Origin: Micromonospora cremea
GTDB taxonomy: Bacteria; Actinomycetota; Actinomycetes; Mycobacteriales; Micromonosporaceae
Direction of reading: 5' to 3'
Assembly (NCBI RefSeq): GCF_900143515.1
Contig: NZ_FSQT01000002.1
Location: 1,551,501-1,615,500 of the forward strand
Length of the DNA stretch: 64,000 nt
Numbering within the stretch: the first letter of the stretch is position 1; the number at the start of each line of letters is the position of its first letter. Positions 50,373-58,801 of this stretch are shown one piece after another. The position numbers and the translations under genes are program-made. The notes beneath the pieces are model-generated. The model worked only from the letters and a program-made list of their open reading frames with translations, was not told the DNA's origin and searched no databases.

Positions 50373-51242
50373 GTGACGCGGGTCAACCCGACCGCCCGGG
50401 CAGCGGGAATCGTGACGTTGGTGACGGCAGCCCTGCTCGGCTCGGCGTACGTGCTGGGCCGCAGTCTCATCCCCGACCAGCCCCAGCCGCAGGCCACCGG
50501 GGTCACCACGAACGCCGACGGGCCGCACTACGCCGACCAACCCACCGGCGATGAGCCCAGCGAAAGCCCGACCGCGGGTCCCAGCGGCGGCCCCACCGAG
50601 GGCGGTCAGGACGGATCGAGGCGGGATGCCCAGGGTGACAAGCTGTTCGGCGCGCACTCCACCACCGGCAACACGCGGCTCGCGCTGACCTTCGACGACG
50701 GGCCGGACCCGCGCTACACCCCGCAGGTCCTCGCCACGCTGCGCGAGTTCGACGTGAAAGCCACCTTCTGCGTGGTGGGCGAGAACGCCCAGTACCATCC
50801 CGACCTGATTCAGGCGATCGTGGCCGACGGGCACACCCTGTGCAACCACTCCTGGAATCACGACGTCACGCTGGGCAACCGGTCGGCGGACGTGATCCGT
50901 GCCGACCTGTTGCGGACCAACGAGGCGATCCGGGCAGCGGTGCCGGACGCGCCGATCGTCTGGTACCGCCAGCCCGGCGGCGCCTGGACCTACCCCGTGG
51001 TGTCGGTGGCGCAGCAGCTCGGCATGACTCCGCTGCACTGGTCGGTGGACCCCTCGGACTGGGAGGCCCCCGGTGCCGGCAAGATCGCGGCGTCGGTCGT
51101 CAAGCAGGTCGAACCGGGCTCGGTGGTGCTGCTGCACGACGCTGGTGGAGAACGGCAGGGCACGGTGGACGCACTGCGCCGAATCCTGCCCGATCTGACC
51201 CAGCGGTTCGAGCTGGAGGCGCTGCCCGCCGATCCGACGTGA
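50373..51242 (+). CDS. Secreted polysaccharide deacetylase (NodB domain)
   Basis: 289 aa from GTG 50373. N-terminal signal anchor (GIVTLVTAALLGSAYVLG, residues ~12-29), a disordered linker (PTAGPSGGPTEGGQD) and a CE4 NodB domain: TFDDGPDPRYTPQV near 106 (catalytic Asp), HTLCNHSWNHDV near 153 (HxxxH zinc motif), YRQPGGAW near 192 and LHDAGGERQGTVDAL near 252. It would deacetylate N-acetylglucosamine units in peptidoglycan or another cell-wall glycan outside the membrane. Inserted between glnR and mshD relative to mycobacteria. Confidence 0.92.
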   Translation: MTRVNPTARAAGIVTLVTAALLGSAYVLGRSLIPDQPQPQATGVTTNADGPHYADQPTGDEPSESPTAGPSGGPTEGGQDGSRRDAQGDKLFGAHSTTGNTRLALTFDDGPDPRYTPQVLATLREFDVKATFCVVGENAQYHPDLIQAIVADGHTLCNHSWNHDVTLGNRSADVIRADLLRTNEAIRAAVPDAPIVWYRQPGGAWTYPVVSVAQQLGMTPLHWSVDPSDWEAPGAGKIAASVVKQVEPGSVVLLHDAGGERQGTVDALRRILPDLTQRFELEALPADPT

Positions 51243-51306
51243 GCCGGCCCCGCACCGCGGCCCGGGATCTCGGCGGCCCGCCGTTCCCTGCGGCTACGGT
51301 GACGGG

Positions 51307-52233
51307 ATGAGCAGCGCCGAGCCGACCAGCGACCAGGTGACCCGGACCGACCGACTGACTTCGGCGGAGATCGCCGATGTGTTGGCTCTGGCCCGCTCCG
51401 CGGGCGACACCGACGGCGCCGACCCGCTCGACGAGCACGTCCTGCTCCGGCTGCGCGACCCGGACGCCCCGGCCGTGCACCTGATCGCCCGTGGCGACGA
51501 CGGCGTTCTCACCGGGTATGCGCACCTGGACACCACCGACCCGGTGGGCGGAATCGGGGTGGAGTTGGTGGTACACCCCGCGTACCGGCGGCGGGGCACC
51601 GGACGGGCCCTGGCCCGGGGCGTGCTCGCCTCGGCCACCGGGCCCCTGCGGGCCTGGGCGCACGGTGACCACCCCTCGGCCGCCGCGCTCGCGGTCGACC
51701 TCGGGTTCACCCGCGCCCGGGTGCTCTGGCAACTGCGCCGGCCACTGGCCGCCCCGCTGGCGGACCCGCGACTGCCCGACGGGGTGGTGCTGCGTCCGTT
51801 CCAGCCGGGGGTCGACGACGCCGCCTGGCTGACCCTCAACGCGCGGGCCTTCGCCGAGCACCCCGAGCAGGGTCGGTGGACCTCGGACGACCTGCGGGTC
51901 CGCCTCGCGGAGCCGTGGTTCGACCCGGCCGGCTTCCTGGTCGCCGAGGAGACCGCCACCGGCCGGCTGCTCGGCTTCCACTGGACCAAGGTGCACGAGC
52001 GCCCGGGATCGGCCCGGATCGGCGAGGTGTACGTGCTCGGCGTGGAGCCGACCGCGCACGGCGGTGGGCTCGGCCGGGCGCTGACCACCGCCGGGCTGGC
52101 GTACCTGCGGGACCGGCGCGGGCTGGACCGGGTGATGCTCTACGTGGACGACTCGAACACCGGCGCGGTGGCGCTCTACGAGCGGCTCGGCTTCGCCCGC
52201 TGGTCCGCGCACATCAACTACCACCTCGGCTGA
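51307..52233 (+). CDS. mshD: Mycothiol synthase MshD
   Basis: 308 aa. Final step of mycothiol synthesis: acetylation of the cysteine amine of Cys-GlcN-inositol. Two GNAT domains: N-terminal HPAYRRRGTGRALARG near residue 95 and C-terminal GEVYVLGVEPTAHGGGLGRALTTAGLAYLRDRRGLD near 238, then VMLYVDDSNTGAVALYERLGFARW near 278, which is diagnostic. ATG 51307 lies 7 nt behind TACGGT, again consistent with a leaderless transcript. Complements mshA at 12-13.6 kb. Confidence 0.95.
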   Translation: MSSAEPTSDQVTRTDRLTSAEIADVLALARSAGDTDGADPLDEHVLLRLRDPDAPAVHLIARGDDGVLTGYAHLDTTDPVGGIGVELVVHPAYRRRGTGRALARGVLASATGPLRAWAHGDHPSAAALAVDLGFTRARVLWQLRRPLAAPLADPRLPDGVVLRPFQPGVDDAAWLTLNARAFAEHPEQGRWTSDDLRVRLAEPWFDPAGFLVAEETATGRLLGFHWTKVHERPGSARIGEVYVLGVEPTAHGGGLGRALTTAGLAYLRDRRGLDRVMLYVDDSNTGAVALYERLGFARWSAHINYHLG

Positions 52234-52337
52234 CCGGCGGTCGCCGCCGCGACCGGGTCACCGGCGGGTAACGGGCGCGCGTCGGCGGGATAACGCCGTA
52301 CCGGAAATATGTCCATACTTCCGACAGGCGTACCCGG

Positions 52338-52414
52338 GTTCATTTAACGGACAACTCACCCTCGGCAAGCGGTCACCTCGGGGGCCGTACGTGTTCACCT
52401 CGCGTTCACTTGCG
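52338..52414 (+). promoter_or_regulatory. PHO-box-like array upstream of pstS
   Basis: GTTCACCTCGC (52393-52403) and GTTCACTTGCG (52404-52414) are adjacent 11-nt units. Related units start at exact multiples of 11 upstream: GGTCACCTCGG at 52371 and GTTCATTTAAC at 52338. The array ends 110 nt before the pstS start. This is the layout of PhoP/RegX3-controlled promoters in actinomycetes; phosphate-starvation induction of the pst operon is inferred. The remaining 52234-52337 has no further recognised structure. Confidence 0.8.
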
Positions 52415-52524
52415 ACCGGCGAACCGGCTACCTGGCACTTCTAACTTTCGTATCAGCCGGTCAGTGCCGGTTCTCGGCCCCCGGGTTCGGGGCGCCAAGT
52501 CAGACGCGAAGGGAAACCCCTCAG

Positions 52525-53631
52525 GTGAAGCTCCAGCGGTACGGCACTCTTGCCTGCCTCGCTCTCGCCGCGACGCTCGGCCTCAGTGCATGCGGCTCGG
52601 ACAACAACGAGCCCGCCTCCGGCGCCAGCGCTTCGGGCTCGGCCGCCGCGGTCGACTGCGCTACCGGAACGCTGAACGCCCAGGGCTCGTCGGCGCAGAA
52701 GAACGCCATGGCCGAGTGGATCAAGGCGTACCAGCAGAAGTGCCAGGGCACCACGATCAACTACGAGCCGACCGGCTCGGGTGCCGGCATCCAGGCGTTC
52801 ATCGCCGGGACCGCCGACTTCGCCGGCTCCGACTCCGCGCTCAAGCCGGAGGAGCAGCCGCAGGCGGACGCCAAGTGCGTCGGTGGCAAGGCCATCCACC
52901 TGCCGATGGTGATCGGCCCGGTGGCCATCGCCTACAACGTCAGCGGCGTGGACAACCTCCAGCTCAAGCCGGCCACCCTGGCGAAGATCTTCGCCGGCAA
53001 GGTGACCAAGTGGGACGACGCGGCGATCAAGGCCGACAACCCGGGTGCCACGCTCCCGGCGACCACCATCCAGACCGTCCACCGTTCGGACGAGTCGGGC
53101 ACCACCGACAACTTCACCAACTTCCTCTCCAAGACCGCCGAGGCCGACTGGACCCTCGGCAAGGCCAAGGCGTGGAAGGCCCCGGGCGGCACCGGCGCCA
53201 AGGGCTCGGACGGCGTGGCCAGCTCGGTCAAGGGCGCCGACGGCTCCATCGGCTACATGGAGTGGTCGTTCGCTGAGAACGCCGGCCTGAAGATGTCCAA
53301 GATCGGTAACGGCAACGGTGAGTTCGCCGCGCTGACCGCCGAGGCGGCTGGCAAGACCATCGCCGGCGCCGAGGTCGAGGGCCAGGGCGACGACCTCAAG
53401 CTGTCGATCGACTACAACACCAAGGAGGCCGGGGCCTACCCGATCGTCCTGGCGACGTACGAGATCGTCTGCAGCAAGGGCCTCGCGGCCGACAAGCTGA
53501 AGCTGGTCAAGGGTCTGCTGGGCTACGCCGCCAGCGCCGAGGGCCAGAACTCGCTGACCGACCTGGGCTACGCCCCGCTGCCGGAGACGGTCCGCACCAA
53601 GGTCGAGACCGCGGTCAAGAACCTCTCCTGA
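52525..53631 (+). CDS. pstS: Phosphate ABC transporter substrate-binding lipoprotein PstS
   Basis: 368 aa from GTG 52525. Lipoprotein signal with lipobox LGLSACGS, cysteine at residue 25. Phosphate-binding loops are conserved: GSSAQKNAMAEW near 55 (TGSGA-like), PTGSGAGIQAFIAGTADFAGSDSAL near 79, IGPVAIAYNV near 131, HRSDESGTTDNFT near 189 and GSIGYMEWSFA near 242. It binds extracellular phosphate and delivers it to PstCA. First gene of pstSCAB, behind an 11-bp-phased PHO-box array. Confidence 0.97.
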   Translation: MKLQRYGTLACLALAATLGLSACGSDNNEPASGASASGSAAAVDCATGTLNAQGSSAQKNAMAEWIKAYQQKCQGTTINYEPTGSGAGIQAFIAGTADFAGSDSALKPEEQPQADAKCVGGKAIHLPMVIGPVAIAYNVSGVDNLQLKPATLAKIFAGKVTKWDDAAIKADNPGATLPATTIQTVHRSDESGTTDNFTNFLSKTAEADWTLGKAKAWKAPGGTGAKGSDGVASSVKGADGSIGYMEWSFAENAGLKMSKIGNGNGEFAALTAEAAGKTIAGAEVEGQGDDLKLSIDYNTKEAGAYPIVLATYEIVCSKGLAADKLKLVKGLLGYAASAEGQNSLTDLGYAPLPETVRTKVETAVKNLS

Positions 53632-53665
53632 CCCGACCACCTCCGCAACCGAATCGAGCGAGCAG

Positions 53666-54757
53666 ATGGGTGAAACCCCTCACCGCTCGGCCGACGCCGG
53701 CACCGGCGGGACGCGCGTGACCCAGAGTCACGAGTGGCCCGCCGGTGCCTCGGCGCGTGTGGCCGAGGCACCAGTCAGCACCCGTTCCCCGGGCGGCGCC
53801 GGGCTGGGCGGCGGCGGCGCGCTGCCGCGCAGCCGGAAATTCGGCGCCGAGCGGGCCTTCCGCGGTCTCACCCTGGCCGCCGGCACCGCCGTTCTGGTCA
53901 TCATCGCCGCCATAGCGATCTTCCTGATCGCCAAGGCGGTGCCGGCCCTGCGCGCCAACACCGAGAACTTCTGGTCCTACGAGGGCTGGTCCCCCAACGA
54001 GACGCAGCCCAAGTTCGGCATCGGCACGCTCGCCTTCGGCACCGTGCTCAGCTCGGCGCTGGCGCTGCTCATGGCAGTGCCGGTGGCGCTGGGCATCGCG
54101 CTCTACCTCTCGCACTACGCACCGCGCCGGCTGGGCACCGCGCTCGGCTTCCTGGTCGACCTGCTCGCCGCCGTGCCGAGTGTGGTCTTCGGTCTCTGGG
54201 GGCGGGACATCTTCATCAACCCGGTCCGGGACTTCTCGGTCTGGCTGAACGAGTACTTCGGCTGGATCCCGATCTTCGGCGGTGACGGCCCGTTCGGTAA
54301 GTCGATCATGCTGGGCGCCCTGGTGCTCGCGATCATGGTGCTGCCGATCATCACCTCGCTCTCCCGCGAGGTGTTCCTCCAGACGCCGACCGCGAACGAG
54401 GAGGCCGCCCTCGCCCTGGGCGCCACCCGCTGGGAGATGCTCCGCACCGCGGTGCTCCCCTACGGCCGCCCAGGCATCATCGCCGCGGTGATGCTCGGCC
54501 TCGGCCGGGCGCTCGGCGAGACCATCGCCCTGGCGCTGACCCTCGGCATCACCTTCGGTATCTCGTTCAACCTGATCCAGAACGGCGGCAACACCATCGC
54601 CGCCAACATCGCCAACGCGTTCGGCGAGGCGAACGAGACCGGCCGCGGCGCGCTCATCGCCTCCGGCCTGGTGCTGTTCACCATCACGCTGATCGTCAAC
54701 ATCACGGCGCGGGCGATCATCTACCGCCGCCGGGAGTTCACGGAGTCGGCCGCATGA
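53666..54757 (+). CDS. pstC: Phosphate ABC transporter permease PstC
   Basis: 363 aa. The first ~70 residues are an unusual Ala/Pro/Gly-rich cytosolic extension; then six membrane helices with the PstC signature GTLAFGTVLSSALALLMAVPVALGIALYLSHYAP and the EAA-type loop TPTANEEAALALGATRWEMLRTAVLPYGRPGI near 230-262. ATG 53666 is used; the start could lie further in. It forms the membrane channel with PstA and contacts PstB. The stop overlaps the pstA ATG. Confidence 0.95.
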   Translation: MGETPHRSADAGTGGTRVTQSHEWPAGASARVAEAPVSTRSPGGAGLGGGGALPRSRKFGAERAFRGLTLAAGTAVLVIIAAIAIFLIAKAVPALRANTENFWSYEGWSPNETQPKFGIGTLAFGTVLSSALALLMAVPVALGIALYLSHYAPRRLGTALGFLVDLLAAVPSVVFGLWGRDIFINPVRDFSVWLNEYFGWIPIFGGDGPFGKSIMLGALVLAIMVLPIITSLSREVFLQTPTANEEAALALGATRWEMLRTAVLPYGRPGIIAAVMLGLGRALGETIALALTLGITFGISFNLIQNGGNTIAANIANAFGEANETGRGALIASGLVLFTITLIVNITARAIIYRRREFTESAA

Positions 54758-55842
54758 CCACAACCGTCACCTCCCACCGCACCCGCCCGCCGGCCCAGCC
54801 CGCCTCGCTGCGGGCCCGGCGGCTGCCCTGGTACGCCGCACCGGCAATCGCCGTGACGGCTCTGGCGCTCTCCGCCGCGGTCGTCTACGGCACCGACATC
54901 GGCGGCCCGGTCCTCATGGTCGTCCTCGGCGCGGCGCTCTACCTGATCGGGCTCTTCGCCGCGGCCAACGCGGTCGAGGGGCGCCGCTCGGCCCGCAACC
55001 GCACCTGGAGCGCGCTGATCCACTCCGCGTTCGTGCTGGCGGTCCTGCCGCTCGTGTCCGTGGTGTGGACGCTGGTCAGCAAGGGCGCCGAGCGGCTGGA
55101 CGGGAACTTCTTCCAGACCTCGATGAACAACATCGGGGCCCGCGACGCCAACGGCGGCGCCTACCACGCGATCGTCGGCACGCTGGAGCAGGTCGGCATC
55201 GCCACTCTGATCACCGTGCCGCTCGGCATCCTCTGCGCCATCTACATCGTCGAGTACGGCCGGGGCAAGTTCGCCTTCGCGATCCGGTTCTTCGTGGACG
55301 TCATGACCGGCATCCCGTCGATCGTCTCCGGCCTCTTCGTGCTGGCGTTCTGGGTGCTGGTCGTGTCGCCATGGTTCAACGACGGTCGGCCGAGCTTCTC
55401 CGGCTTCGCCGCCGCGCTCGCGCTGAGCGTGCTGATGCTGCCCACCATCGTCCGGTCCACCGAGGAGATGCTCCGCCTCGTCCCGGCGCCGCTGCGCGAG
55501 GGTGCCTACGCGCTCGGCGTACCCAAGTGGAAGACCATCCTGCGGGTGGTGCTGCCGACGGCGCTGCCAGGCATCGTCACCGGCGTCATGCTCGCCATCG
55601 CCCGTGCGGCCGGCGAGACCGCGCCGGTGCTGCTGGTCGCCGGCGGTGGCGCCGCCATCAACACCAACCCCTTCGAGAACAGCCAGTCGTCGCTGTCCCT
55701 CTTCGTCTACCAGCAGGCCGGTGATGCGTCAAGGTACGCGCCGGCACGGGCGTGGACCGCGGCACTCACCCTGGTCGCCCTCGTGCTCATCCTGACGATC
55801 GCGGCGAAGCTGCTGGCCCGCCGTAACCGGCTCAGCCGATGA
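54754..55842 (+). CDS. pstA: Phosphate ABC transporter permease PstA
   Basis: 362 aa. ATG 54754 overlaps the pstC stop (ATGA). About six to eight helices; motifs [59 protein letters not shown] near 145-205 and the EAA loop [34 protein letters not shown] near 245-280. Pairs with PstC to make the phosphate pore. Confidence 0.96.
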   Translation: MTTTVTSHRTRPPAQPASLRARRLPWYAAPAIAVTALALSAAVVYGTDIGGPVLMVVLGAALYLIGLFAAANAVEGRRSARNRTWSALIHSAFVLAVLPLVSVVWTLVSKGAERLDGNFFQTSMNNIGARDANGGAYHAIVGTLEQVGIATLITVPLGILCAIYIVEYGRGKFAFAIRFFVDVMTGIPSIVSGLFVLAFWVLVVSPWFNDGRPSFSGFAAALALSVLMLPTIVRSTEEMLRLVPAPLREGAYALGVPKWKTILRVVLPTALPGIVTGVMLAIARAAGETAPVLLVAGGGAAINTNPFENSQSSLSLFVYQQAGDASRYAPARAWTAALTLVALVLILTIAAKLLARRNRLSR

Positions 55843-55859
55843 ACCCCGGAGGTACCACC

Positions 55860-56636
55860 ATGGCCAAGCGCATCGAAGCCTCGAACGTCACCGCCTACTA
55901 CGGTGCCTTCAAGGCCATCGAGAACATCAACCTGACCGTCGAGCCGAAGACGGTCACCGCCCTGATCGGCCCGTCCGGTTGCGGCAAGTCCACCTTCCTG
56001 CGGTCGATCAACCGCATGCACGAGGTGCTGCCGGGGGCCCGGGTCGAGGGCAGCCTCACCATCGACGACCAGGACATCTACGACCGGGACGTCGACGTCA
56101 CCGCGGTCCGGCGCATGATCGGCATGGTCTTCCAGCGGCCGAACCCGTTCCCCACCATGAGCATCTTCGAAAACGTGGTGGCCGGGCTGAAGCTCAACGG
56201 CGTACGGCGCAAGTCGATCCTGGAGGAGGCGGCCGAGAAGGCGCTGCGCTCGGCGAACCTGTGGGACGAGGTCAAGGACCGGCTGGGCAAGCCCGGCGCG
56301 GGCCTCTCCGGCGGTCAGCAGCAGCGGCTCTGCATCGCCCGGACCATCGCGGTCGAGCCTCAGGTGGTGCTGATGGACGAGCCCTGCTCGGCCCTGGACC
56401 CGATCTCGACGCTGGCCATCGAGGACCTGATGTTCCAGCTCAAGGACAAGTTCACGATCATCATCGTGACGCACAACATGCAGCAGGCCGCGCGTGTGTC
56501 CGACCGGACCGCCTTCTTCTCCATCGAGAAGACCGGCGACCCGGGCCGGCTGATCGAGTACGACAACACCCAGAAGATCTTCAGCAACCCGAGCGTGAAG
56601 AAGACCGAGGACTACATCACCGGCCGCTTCGGCTGA
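55860..56636 (+). CDS. pstB: Phosphate ABC transporter ATPase PstB
   Basis: 258 aa, the standard PstB length, from ATG 55860 (GGAGG 8 nt upstream). Walker [17 protein letters not shown] near 39, Q-loop VFQRPNPFP, signature [19 protein letters not shown] near 148 and Walker [14 protein letters not shown] near 171, H-loop [14 protein letters not shown]. It drives phosphate import and, with PhoU, signals to SenX3. Same orientation and order as pstSCAB in other actinomycetes. Confidence 0.97.
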   Translation: MAKRIEASNVTAYYGAFKAIENINLTVEPKTVTALIGPSGCGKSTFLRSINRMHEVLPGARVEGSLTIDDQDIYDRDVDVTAVRRMIGMVFQRPNPFPTMSIFENVVAGLKLNGVRRKSILEEAAEKALRSANLWDEVKDRLGKPGAGLSGGQQQRLCIARTIAVEPQVVLMDEPCSALDPISTLAIEDLMFQLKDKFTIIIVTHNMQQAARVSDRTAFFSIEKTGDPGRLIEYDNTQKIFSNPSVKKTEDYITGRFG

Positions 56637-56687
56637 GCCAACCCGGGAGGGCGCCGCACGGTGTCCCTCCCGCACACCCCCCCGCCC

Positions 56688-56751
56688 CGTCGATCTAGGG
56701 CACGTTGCTGTGGACAGAGATCGACTCACAGCAACGTGCCCTAGATCGACG
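56688..56751. terminator. 25-bp-arm palindrome after pstB
   Basis: Arms 56688-56712 and 56727-56751 are perfectly complementary over 25 nt around a 14-nt loop; the outer core is GTCGATCTAGGGCACG. It ends the pst operon and is unlike the GGGCCCCTT palindromes elsewhere. The size and perfection suggest a dispersed intergenic repeat used as a terminator. Confidence 0.8.
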
Positions 56752-56756
56752 CGTGG

Positions 56757-56822
56757 GGAGAGCGGCGGGCGCGGCGGGGGGCGGCGGGTGCGGCGGGGGG
56801 GCGGCGGGTGCGGCGGCGGCGT
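56757..56822. repeat. G-rich low-complexity tract before the Nudix stop
   Basis: Runs of GGCGGG/GGCGGGTGC recur (GCGGCGGG, GGGTGCGGCGG) for about 65 nt with a stretch of seven G. It separates the pst palindrome from the 3' end of the Nudix gene. It could form G-quadruplex structure on this strand; no gene is seen. Confidence 0.6.
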
Positions 56823-56826
56823 TGCG

Positions 56827-57660
56827 TCAGCGGAGGACAAAGCGGGGCTCGCCGTTGGGCGGGAGGTCCAGGCGGGGGGTGACGGGGGTGGCCGCGTCCC
56901 GGTCGGCCGCCGCCTGTGCCACCCCGGCGAGGGTGCCGGCCGCCGCCACCTGGGCCAGCGTGACGAGGGTCGGCGGCAGCATGGTCAGCTCGCCCGCCTC
57001 GGCCCGGGCCAGCGCGTCCGCCGGGCGGATCCACAGGGTGTGGTCGGCTTCGCCGGAGACGTCCCGGGTCCGCTGGCCCGCTGGCAGCAGGGCGATGAAG
57101 AAGTACGTGTCGAAGCGGCGCGGCTCGAACTCCGGGGTGATCCACCGGCTCCACGGCAGCAGCAGGTCCGATCGCAGCGTCAGCCCCCGGCCGGCGAGCA
57201 GGGCCGCGAAGCCGAGCCGGCGCCCCTCCAGATCCTGCCGGGCCGCCTCCCAGTCGTCGCCGCTCACGTCGCCCACCACGGTCGTCCGGTCCGGGCCGGC
57301 GAGCAGTACGCCGGCCTCCTCGAAGACCTCCCGGGCGGCGGCGCAGACCACCGCCTGGGCGGCGTCCGGGGCCACCCCGAGCCGCTCCGCCCACTCACTC
57401 GGTTTCGGGCCGGCCCAGTCCAGGTGTGCGGCGGAGTCGGAGCGGTCCACGCCGCCGCCGGGGAAGGCGTACATCCCGCCGAAGGTCATCGCGGCGACCC
57501 GGCGGATGACGTACACCTCGAAGTCGGCGCCGGTTGGGCGGAGCAGCAGCACGGTGGCCGCGACCCGCGGCACCGCCGGCGGGCCGCCCTCTTCCCGGAA
57601 CCGGCGGGCGTGCTCGACCAGGGCGGCCGGGGCGGCGAAGCCGTCGCTGTCGATCGTCAT
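56827..57660 (-). CDS. NUDIX hydrolase with an insertion in the Nudix region
   Basis: 277 aa. Nudix box GX5EX7REUXEEXGU is recognisable as GGGVDRSD at about residue 66 separated by ~40 residues from AAREVFEEAGVLLAG near 112, so the loop carries a long insertion (SAAHLDWAGPKPSEWAERLG) seen in CoA pyrophosphatase-like and NUDT19-like proteins. The phosphate-binding and metal-binding residues REVFEEAG are intact. Substrate unknown, possibly acyl-CoA or another nucleoside diphosphate derivative. Convergent with the pst operon. Confidence 0.88.
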   Translation of the reverse strand: MTIDSDGFAAPAALVEHARRFREEGGPPAVPRVAATVLLLRPTGADFEVYVIRRVAAMTFGGMYAFPGGGVDRSDSAAHLDWAGPKPSEWAERLGVAPDAAQAVVCAAAREVFEEAGVLLAGPDRTTVVGDVSGDDWEAARQDLEGRRLGFAALLAGRGLTLRSDLLLPWSRWITPEFEPRRFDTYFFIALLPAGQRTRDVSGEADHTLWIRPADALARAEAGELTMLPPTLVTLAQVAAAGTLAGVAQAAADRDAATPVTPRLDLPPNGEPRFVLR

Positions 57661-57761
57661 GCCGCGAGCCTAGTTCCCGGGCCGGCGGCGGTGTCCCGGC
57701 GGATGGACCGGCCGGTGGACCGGGCACGGGGCGGTTCACCTGGCTCGGCTAGCGTGCCGAC

Positions 57762-58730
57762 ATGACTCGTTGGGGCATCCTGGCCACCGGCCACATCGCC
57801 AGCCGTTTCGCCGAAGACCTCCGGCTGGTGCCGGACGCTGAACTGGTCGCGGTCGGCTCCCGCGCCGCGGACAGCGCGCAGCGCTTCGCCGACAAGCACG
57901 GCGCGAAGCGCGCCTACGGCTCGTGGGTGGAGCTGGCCGCCGACCCGGACGTCGACGTGATCTACGTGGCCACGCCGCACGCCGCGCACTACGAGGCGGC
58001 GATGACCTGCCTGACGGCCGGTAGGGCGGTGCTGCTGGAGAAGCCGTTCACCCTCGACCTGGCCACCAGCACCGAGCTGGTGGACACCGCCCGCGCCGCC
58101 GGGGTCTTCCTGATGGAGGCCATGTGGATGCGGACCAACCCGTTGATCATGCGGGCGGCCGAGCTGATCGCGGAGGGCGCGATCGGCACGGTGAGCAGCG
58201 TCCGGGCCGACTTCGGGGTGCCCGGGCCCTTCCCGCCGGAGCACCGGATGCGGGCCCTGGCGCTGGGCGGAGGCGCCCTGCTCGACCTGGGTGTCTACCC
58301 GGTCAGCCTTGCCCACCTGCTGCTCGGCATGCCGCAGCACATCCGGTCCTGGGCGCAGCTCGGCCCGGAGGGCGTGGACGAGAACACCGGCATCCTGTTC
58401 GGCTACGACACCGGCGCGCTGGCCACCCTGAGCTGCGGCATGGTCGGCTCGAGCGGGCTGTCCGCCTCGATCACCGGCAGCACCGGCCGGATCGACCTGC
58501 CGGAGCCGTTCTACCGGCCGGGTTCGCTGACCCTGCACCGGGACGGCGCCGAGCCGGAGACGATCGCCGCCGACACGGCCGGCAACGGCTACCAGTACGA
58601 GGCGATCGAGGTGCAGCGCTGCCTGGCGGCCGGGCTGACCGAGAGCCCGCTGGTGCCGCACACCGTCACCCTCGAGGTCATGGCCCTGCTGGACGCCGTA
58701 CGCGAGCAGATCGGCGTGCGGTACATCTGA
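57762..58730 (+). CDS. Gfo/Idh/MocA-family oxidoreductase
   Basis: 322 aa from ATG 57762. N-terminal Rossmann: WGILATGHIASRFAEDL near residue 3, VGSRAADSAQRFADKHGAKRAYG near 30, VYVATPHAAHYE near 66 and LLEKPFTLDLATS near 91 (EKP active-site lysine). C-terminal sheet domain DLGVYPVSLAHLLLG near 180, resembling trans-1,2-dihydrobenzene-1,2-diol / sugar dehydrogenases. Substrate unknown. Ends at a strong terminator palindrome. Independent of the pst and pit genes. Confidence 0.9.
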   Translation: MTRWGILATGHIASRFAEDLRLVPDAELVAVGSRAADSAQRFADKHGAKRAYGSWVELAADPDVDVIYVATPHAAHYEAAMTCLTAGRAVLLEKPFTLDLATSTELVDTARAAGVFLMEAMWMRTNPLIMRAAELIAEGAIGTVSSVRADFGVPGPFPPEHRMRALALGGGALLDLGVYPVSLAHLLLGMPQHIRSWAQLGPEGVDENTGILFGYDTGALATLSCGMVGSSGLSASITGSTGRIDLPEPFYRPGSLTLHRDGAEPETIAADTAGNGYQYEAIEVQRCLAAGLTESPLVPHTVTLEVMALLDAVREQIGVRYI

Positions 58731-58777
58731 AAGAAGGGCCCCTTGTTGACGCGAGGCGTCAACAAGGGGCCCTTCTT
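58731..58777. terminator. Palindromic terminator element after the Gfo/Idh gene
   Basis: Arms 58731-58752 and 58756-58777 are perfectly complementary over 22 nt with a 3-nt loop, starting directly behind the stop codon. Core AAGGGCCCCTTGTTGACGC is almost the same as at 6315-6361, 52 kb away. It serves the convergent Gfo/Idh and pit genes. Confidence 0.88.
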
Positions 58778-58801
58778 TTCCGGAGGTGCGCCGTGTCCGG
58801 G

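Noticed and set aside
57734..57740. Single GTTCACC before the Gfo/Idh gene as a PHO box
   Set aside because: Only one copy and no 11-bp partner unit, unlike the three arrays reported.
56710..57765. Plus-strand long frame opposite the Nudix gene
   Set aside because: Arg/Gly-rich shadow of the minus-strand Nudix gene with no family resemblance.
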